This document shows, piece by piece, positions 59,127-64,000 of a stretch of DNA of 64,000 nucleotides. The notes beneath the pieces are model-generated. The model made no database searches. It was not told the origin of the DNA and saw only the letters and a program-made list of their open reading frames with translations. Origin of the DNA: Candidatus Thioglobus sp. NP1 (GTDB taxonomy: Bacteria; Pseudomonadota; Gammaproteobacteria; PS1; Pseudothioglobaceae); NCBI RefSeq assembly GCF_003326015.1, contig NZ_CP023860.1, positions 1,612,001 to 1,676,000 on the forward strand. The letters run 5' to 3'. The translations under genes and the position numbers were made by a program. How positions within the stretch are numbered: position 1 is the stretch's first letter; each line of letters begins with the position of its first letter.

Positions 59127-59438
59127 TTAGTTTTTATAACTTTGGCTAAATAAGTACTCAGCAATAGATCGCTCGAATCCTTCAGCCATTGGTGCCATTG
59201 CATTCATATAAGAATTCTGACGCTCACCTGACTGAAAATATTCTAATTGAAGTATGATCCATTCAACATCCTTTCCAGCCAAAGAAGGAATATTTTCATC
59301 TGTTGATTTTCCACCTTGTCCATGACAACTGGCACAGCCTAAAGCTGAATACATTGCCTCTCCTTCACTATTAGCATTAGCTGTAAATGCAAGGGTAATT
59401 GAGGTAGTCAAAAGTAATGTTTGAAAAAATAATTTCAT
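59127..59438 (-). CDS. Small class I cytochrome c (c4/c553-like)
   Basis: 103 aa with a signal peptide (about 1-22, LAFTANA). One haem c site CASCH (C35, C38, H39), then QLEYFQSGERQNSYMNAMAPMAEG, which resembles one half of cytochrome c4, and Met ligands in that segment. Soluble periplasmic electron carrier. It lies upstream of the dihaem cytochrome on the same strand with an 85-nt gap. Confidence 0.88.
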   Translation of the reverse strand: MKLFFQTLLLTTSITLAFTANANSEGEAMYSALGCASCHGQGGKSTDENIPSLAGKDVEWIILQLEYFQSGERQNSYMNAMAPMAEGFERSIAEYLFSQSYKN

Positions 59439-59516
59439 TAAATAGAATTGTTAATAAAAACTCAAATATAAATTATACAGGCATCTTTTTTTTAATAATG
59501 TGAGTATCAAACATCA

Positions 59517-60302
59517 TTAATCTCCCTTCCAAATTGGCATACGTTTTTCAGCAAAAGCTTTTGGCCCTTCTTTAGCATCATTCGATTGAAGCATCTTTTG
59601 ATAAGGCTTTATAGAACCCGAACGCATTAATTCATATGCTGACTCAAGATTCATTTCTTCTGTCTCTCTAACTACTGCTTTTATTGCAGCCAATGAAAGA
59701 GGGGCTGATTCAGCAATCTCATGTGCCCAGGCTATTGCCTGACTTTTCAAATCTTTTAATAGACAACTTCGGTTTACTAAACCATAATGTTTCGCCTCAT
59801 CAATAGCCATTCGTCGTCCAGTCATCAACATCTCCATAGCAATTGCGCTTGGCAATCGCCGCGGCAATCTTAAGACACCGCCACTATCAGGAATAATTCC
59901 TAAAGTTGCTTCAGGAACAAAAAATTCTGCAGAATCTGATGCAATGATAAGATCAGCCGCAAGAGCCAATTCAAAACCACCACCCGCAGCCAAGCCATTA
60001 ACAGCAGCGATAACTGGTTTATTTAGGTTCCATAACTCTGTAAGTCCCGCAAATCCACCAGGTCCAAAATCTGCATCAACTGCTTCTCCTTCAGATGCAG
60101 CTTTTAAGTCCCATCCACCACAAAAAAATCTTTCACCCGCACCAATAATTATTGCTACCCGTAAATTATCATTATCCCTAAAATCAATAAAAGCTTTCCC
60201 AAGCTCATGACTTGTAACAGCATCAATCGCGTTAGCTTTTGGCCTATTAAGTGTTATCAAAAGAACTTTATCATGAGTCTCACAAGTAACGCTTTTATTC
60301 AT
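59517..60302 (-). CDS. caiD: CaiD-like crotonobetainyl-CoA hydratase (crotonase family)
   Basis: 261 aa from the ATG at 60302, which is preceded by GAGGA; a TTG five codons upstream is part of that ribosome-binding site. Length and catalytic glutamates E111 and E131 coincide with the positions I recall for E. coli Cai[23 protein letters not shown] and the C-terminal AFAEKR-PIWKG are shared with that protein. It hydrates crotonobetainyl-CoA to carnitinyl-CoA. Cytoplasmic. The neighbouring CoA ligase, acyl-CoA dehydrogenase and thioesterase fit a carnitine or butyrobetaine pathway. Similarity was judged from memory. Confidence 0.8.
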   Translation of the reverse strand: MNKSVTCETHDKVLLITLNRPKANAIDAVTSHELGKAFIDFRDNDNLRVAIIIGAGERFFCGGWDLKAASEGEAVDADFGPGGFAGLTELWNLNKPVIAAVNGLAAGGGFELALAADLIIASDSAEFFVPEATLGIIPDSGGVLRLPRRLPSAIAMEMLMTGRRMAIDEAKHYGLVNRSCLLKDLKSQAIAWAHEIAESAPLSLAAIKAVVRETEEMNLESAYELMRSGSIKPYQKMLQSNDAKEGPKAFAEKRMPIWKGD

Positions 60303-60340
60303 AAATTTTTTCCTCAAAAAGTAAGGTTTATCATTTGCAT

Positions 60341-62392
60341 TTAGTTTAACTTAATTAGAGCATCAACAGCTACTACTCCTTGTCCACTATCCATTACTAA
60401 TAATGGATTTATATCCAGCTCAGCAATATCATTGGCAAGTATCAGTTCAGCAATAGATAGAACACTATCAATTATTGCCTCGATATCACCTCCTGATTTT
60501 CCACGATAGCCTTGAAGTATTGGATAAACCTTTAGTTTTGAAAGTCTATCTAAGATATCTTTTCTCTTAAGTGGAAGCAATAAAGAGCAAGAGTCTTGCA
60601 ATAATTCAACTAGAACTCCTCCACTGCCAATAACTATAAATTTACCAAAAATAGGATCATGGTTCATACCTATTATTAATTCAGCTATAGAACCTTGAAT
60701 CATTTTTTCGACTAATAGCAATGGTCCAATCTTTAATAAATCTTTACATGCAGTCTCTAACATTTCAGAATTACGAATATTAATTCTAACTGCATTCAAT
60801 TCTGTTTTATGAGCTAATGTCTCACTTGAGATTTTTACAGTTACTGGATAGATTAATTTTTCAGCTACTTTATGCGCTTCATCATAACTAGATACAATTG
60901 AGCCTTCAGGAACCGAAATTCCATACTTACTAATAAGACTTTTAGCTTCATACTCGGTTAAAAGCTTATTTTTTGATTCACCTCTTAAAAGTCTTGAAAC
61001 TTTTAAAGGTGGCAATTCACTTCTTTTAAACGAAAGTCCAATATTATATGAATGATTTAGAGATTTTAAGCAAGAGTCCAATCCAATCATTGGCACAATT
61101 CCATAGTCATGGCATTGTTCGATAATCCTTTTAGGCATGCAATCTGCCATAGATGATAAAACTATAGCCTTCTCTCCTGAATCTTTAATAGCATTACATA
61201 ATGCTAAAAATGTTTTATCCCAATCTTGTTGCTGTCCCACATCAGTTTTTGGCCAATCTAATAACAACATCGTTGCAGCAAACCCTCCACTTATCATTTC
61301 CTTAAAACATGCAGAAGTCTTTTCAAGGTTGCCCCAAATAAAAGTATGATAATCCAAAGGGTTATCAACTTCTACATATTCATTAAGTGTAGCTCTAACT
61401 CTTCGTTTATGATCTTCATCAAGGCTTTTAAAAGCTATATCCAAACCATCAATTAAATCTGCCATCATCCCAGCCTCTCCTCCAGAACAACTCATTGATG
61501 CAACTCCATTATGACTAATTGGACCAATAACACTAAGTAACTTTAGTGTTTCTAAAAACTCTGGAACTGTTTCAACTCTTGCTATTCCTTGTCGCTCAAA
61601 GAATGAACTAAATAACTCATCTGAACCTGACATTGAACTTGTGTGGCTCAGTGCAATTTTTGCTGAAGACTGCGTTCGACCAGATTTGATTGCTACTATT
61701 GGAATTTTTTTATGAAGCGCTCTTCGAGTAGCATCATCAAATGCCTCAATATCATTAATACCTTCAATATGAATACCAATTGCATTAACCCTATCATCAT
61801 CAAGCATCGCATGAATAATATCTGAAATACTGGTATTAGTCTGATTGCCAACAGTAAACATATAGGCTATTGGCAGGCCAATAGATTGCATAGTCATATT
61901 TAATCCAATGTTGCCACTTTGGGTAATTATTGCAACACCTTTTTTTAACGGCTCACATCCTTGAACATCTGGCCACAAAGCTACTCTATCTAAACTATTG
62001 ATAAAGCCATAGCAATTTGGTCCAATTATAGGAAGGCCATCAGCAGCTTCAATTAGTTTTTGGTTCCTTATAACTCCAGATTCACCAACCTCTCCAAATC
62101 CAGATGCATATAAAACTGCTCCACCCCCTCCAATAAACTTCAAATCAGCAACAACATCTATTGCAGTATCTGCATTTACGGCTATGAAAGTAGCATCTGG
62201 AGCTTCTGGAAGATCCCTTACGTTTTTATAACAAGTTATCCCTTCGATTACCTCTAAGGTTGGATGAATTGCCCATATTTTTCCAGTAAAACCGAGTTTT
62301 TTACTTTCTCTAATTGCAAAGTCTGCCCCCCTATTTCCAACAACAGCAATAGATTTTGGAGCAATCAAACGATTCAAGTTAACTTTATTCAT
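60341..62392 (-). CDS. ADP-forming acyl-CoA synthetase (acetate-CoA ligase family)
   Basis: 683 aa. The N-terminal CoA-binding domain (IAVVGNRG), a succinyl-CoA-synthetase-like middle with the probable phospho-His in [17 protein letters not shown], and a C-terminal ATP-grasp domain (about 460-683, [43 protein letters not shown]) are present. It makes an acyl-CoA from a carboxylate with ATP going to ADP and phosphate. In the CaiD-type operon it probably activates carnitine, butyrobetaine or a similar acid. E. coli uses the unrelated AMP-forming CaiC for this step. Confidence 0.85.
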   Translation of the reverse strand: MNKVNLNRLIAPKSIAVVGNRGADFAIRESKKLGFTGKIWAIHPTLEVIEGITCYKNVRDLPEAPDATFIAVNADTAIDVVADLKFIGGGGAVLYASGFGEVGESGVIRNQKLIEAADGLPIIGPNCYGFINSLDRVALWPDVQGCEPLKKGVAIITQSGNIGLNMTMQSIGLPIAYMFTVGNQTNTSISDIIHAMLDDDRVNAIGIHIEGINDIEAFDDATRRALHKKIPIVAIKSGRTQSSAKIALSHTSSMSGSDELFSSFFERQGIARVETVPEFLETLKLLSVIGPISHNGVASMSCSGGEAGMMADLIDGLDIAFKSLDEDHKRRVRATLNEYVEVDNPLDYHTFIWGNLEKTSACFKEMISGGFAATMLLLDWPKTDVGQQQDWDKTFLALCNAIKDSGEKAIVLSSMADCMPKRIIEQCHDYGIVPMIGLDSCLKSLNHSYNIGLSFKRSELPPLKVSRLLRGESKNKLLTEYEAKSLISKYGISVPEGSIVSSYDEAHKVAEKLIYPVTVKISSETLAHKTELNAVRINIRNSEMLETACKDLLKIGPLLLVEKMIQGSIAELIIGMNHDPIFGKFIVIGSGGVLVELLQDSCSLLLPLKRKDILDRLSKLKVYPILQGYRGKSGGDIEAIIDSVLSIAELILANDIAELDINPLLVMDSGQGVVAVDALIKLN

Positions 62393-62401
62393 GAAAGTTT
62401 T

Positions 62402-63559
62402 TTATTCGTGAGGCCTTAGTAGGGATCTTGAAATAATATGGCGCTGGATCTCACTGGTTCCATCCCAGATTCTTTCAACTCTATGGTCTCGCCATATTCT
62501 TTCTAAAGGTAATTCATCCATTAAGCCCATTCCACCTAATATTTGTATAGCCTCATCTGAAACCATAGCCAAGGTTTCAGTAGCCTTAAGTTTTGCCATT
62601 GCAGCATCACTATTAGTCATTTCTCCTTTAGTATCTTTCCAAGCAGCTCTTAAAGTTAATAGCTCTGCAGCATGTAATTCAGTTGACATATCAGCTAGCT
62701 TAAAAGAGACACCTTGAAATTTTCCAATTTTCTGACCAAATTGCTCTCTAGTTGCGGCCCATTCTGTAGCAATTTGTAATGCTCTCTCTGCTCTTCCAAG
62801 GCACATTGCAGCAACAGATAATCGAGTGGCTCCTAGCCACTCATTCGCTACATCAAATCCATGGTCAACCTCTCCTAGCACTTGAGATTTATGTACTTTA
62901 CAGTTATCAAAGTTAAGAACAAAGTTATGATATCCACGATGGGAAACACTTTTATATCCAGGTTCTATAGAAAAGCCTGATGTACCTTTATCAACCAAAA
63001 AACTAGTTATCTTTTTCCTAACACCTTTTACAGTCTCCTCTGTTCCTGATGCAGCAAACAAAATAACATAATCTGCTACATCAGCATGGCTAATAAAATG
63101 TTTAGAGCCATTAATAATAAAAAAATCACCTTCTTTATCAGCACGACACTGCATTGAACGAACATCAGAGCCTGCATTAGGCTCAGTCATTGCTAAGCAC
63201 TCAACCTTTTTGCCATTAATAGTTGGTACTAGGTAGTTTTCAATTTGCTCACCTTTGCATGCAAGCAAAATATTGCTAGGCCTTGCAACAATATATTGCA
63301 GTCCAAAATTTGCCTTACCTAACTCCTTTTCGATTAAACATAAAGTTAGAGTATCTAAACCACCACCACCATGCTTAATAGGCATATTAGTGGCATACAA
63401 CCCTAAATCAATTGCTTTTTTCTTAATACTTTCAGCTAAAGTTTCATCAATATGATTACTCTTCTCCACTTCGTTTTCATAGGGATACAACTCCTGTTCT
63501 ACGAAGCTCTTAACTGAATCAATTATCATCTCTTGTTCATTTGAAAGACCAAAGTCCAT
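62402..63559 (-). CDS. Acyl-CoA dehydrogenase
   Basis: 385 aa, FAD-dependent. ECLAMTEPNAGSDVRSMQC is the first family signature, ATREQFGQKIGKFQG the FAD/CoA segment and QILGGMGLMDELPLERIWRDHRVERIWDGTSEIQR the C-terminal part. At the position of the usual catalytic Glu (YEGT) it has D366 (WDGT). In context it may oxidise gamma-butyrobetainyl-CoA to crotonobetainyl-CoA, the step before CaiD. Other acyl-CoA substrates are possible. It precedes the CoA ligase by 9 nt. Confidence 0.88.
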   Translation of the reverse strand: MDFGLSNEQEMIIDSVKSFVEQELYPYENEVEKSNHIDETLAESIKKKAIDLGLYATNMPIKHGGGGLDTLTLCLIEKELGKANFGLQYIVARPSNILLACKGEQIENYLVPTINGKKVECLAMTEPNAGSDVRSMQCRADKEGDFFIINGSKHFISHADVADYVILFAASGTEETVKGVRKKITSFLVDKGTSGFSIEPGYKSVSHRGYHNFVLNFDNCKVHKSQVLGEVDHGFDVANEWLGATRLSVAAMCLGRAERALQIATEWAATREQFGQKIGKFQGVSFKLADMSTELHAAELLTLRAAWKDTKGEMTNSDAAMAKLKATETLAMVSDEAIQILGGMGLMDELPLERIWRDHRVERIWDGTSEIQRHIISRSLLRPHE

Positions 63560-63580
63560 TTTTTTTCCTCTATCTAATTA

Positions 63581-64000
63581 TTATTTTTTTGGAATACTCA
63601 TCACACTTCCTTTTTGCTTAGGTGAAAGTATTTTTTGATGAAAATTCCAAATTTTTTCAAGTATTTGTAATGGTCCAGTCTCAATTTCACAAGCCTTCGA
63701 TTTTTTCATATCAACATGGACTAACATCTGCTCAGTTGTTGCAAGCAACTCTCCAGTCTCAGCATGCAGCATTTGGTGAAAAAAATGAAGTCGCTTTTTA
63801 TCCAAGCCAAGTAATTGAGTTGTAAAACTTAATAATTCTCCTTTAGAAACTTCTAAATAAAAGTTTATATGTGTTTCAACTGTATAAAAAGACTTTCCAG
63901 AAGTTCGATAATTATCATCAATACCAACATACTGGAAAAGAGCATCAGAAGCATCTCCAAATGCATAAAGATAAAAAGATTCACTCATATGATCATTGTA
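63581..64000 (-). CDS. Hotdog acyl-CoA thioesterase (betainyl-CoA thioesterase-like), cut by window end
   Basis: 140 codons visible, and the gene runs past base 64000. An ATG at 63988 looks like a start but is internal: upstream codons are open to the window edge and complete the family active-site motif YNDHMSESFYLYAFGDASDALF (DYNGHM-type). Later segments SFYTVETHINFYLEVSKGE and LLGLDKKRLHFFHQML fit 4HBT-fold thioesterases linked to carnitine dehydrogenase, which release betaine from betainyl-CoA. The operon context supports this, but the substrate is an inference. Confidence 0.75.
   Translation of the reverse strand, partial: YNDHMSESFYLYAFGDASDALFQYVGIDDNYRTSGKSFYTVETHINFYLEVSKGELLSFTTQLLGLDKKRLHFFHQMLHAETGELLATTEQMLVHVDMKKSKACEIETGPLQILEKIWNFHQKILSPKQKGSVMSIPKK

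Noticed and set aside
63988-63988. ATG at 63988 as start of the thioesterase
   Set aside because: The active-site motif YNDHM spans this Met and the frame stays open to the window edge, so the gene continues outside.

Overview
The window looks like a continuous piece of chromosome from an AT-rich, streamlined gammaproteobacterium. Evidence is the gene order pabC-mltG-tmk-holB, yhdP-tldD and tig-clpP-clpX-(hflX)-lon, cytochromes c4 and c5, and separate nuoC and nuoD in an otherwise proteobacterial nuo operon. Very short spacers, many 1-11 nt gene overlaps and marine-type substrates fit a free-living marine lineage such as the SUP05/Arctic96BD-19 (Thioglobus) group. That placement is inference from gene content; no similarity search was possible. 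No rRNA, tRNA, CRISPR, insertion sequence or phage gene was seen, and no stretch over about 200 bases lacks a gene.

Region 1 (1-33063) is housekeeping. It holds the front of the complex I operon (nuoA-F and the start of nuoG, minus strand), tldD and yhdP, a membrane-anchored cytochrome c5, an asparaginase-like protein, yggS, pyrK, argB, a DUF4396 membrane protein, hemW, rdgB, rpiA, a sulfur-handling trio (split YeeE/YedE plus TusA), a HAD phosphatase, a LOG-family protein, hemL, holB-tmk-mltG-pabC, pepA, dsbC, rsmB, and the proteostasis block lon-hflX-clpX-clpP-tig.

Region 2 (33166-54322) is the most interesting part: a large carbohydrate-catabolic locus made of two divergent operons. The minus-strand operon (46627 down to 33166, mostly overlapping genes) encodes E1 alpha and beta of a 2-oxoacid-dehydrogenase type enzyme without E2/E3, a GntR/UTRA regulator, a nucleoside-hydrolase family protein, a tagatose-3-epimerase family protein, DhaL, DhaK, a LacD/YihT-type class I aldolase, an aldehyde dehydrogenase, a YihU/HIBADH-type reductase, two enolase-superfamily dehydratase-like proteins and a GMC oxidoreductase. 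The plus-strand operon encodes a fucose-isomerase-like protein, a YnjBCD-like ABC importer and a cytoplasmic GH51 furanosidase. A reading that uses most parts is: import of a furanoside, intracellular hydrolysis, aldose-ketose isomerisation, C3 epimerisation, C1 phosphorylation by DhaKL, aldol cleavage to DHAP plus a short aldehyde, and oxidation or reduction of that aldehyde. I know of no described pathway with this set of families.

Region 3 (54461-64000) looks like uptake and breakdown of quaternary ammonium compounds. A ProXWV-type importer with an intra-operon terminator is followed by a short-chain dehydrogenase, two small periplasmic cytochromes c, and a minus-strand operon with a CaiD-like crotonobetainyl-CoA hydratase, an ADP-forming acyl-CoA synthetase, an acyl-CoA dehydrogenase and a hotdog thioesterase cut by the window end. 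The last four fit a gamma-butyrobetaine/carnitine pathway.
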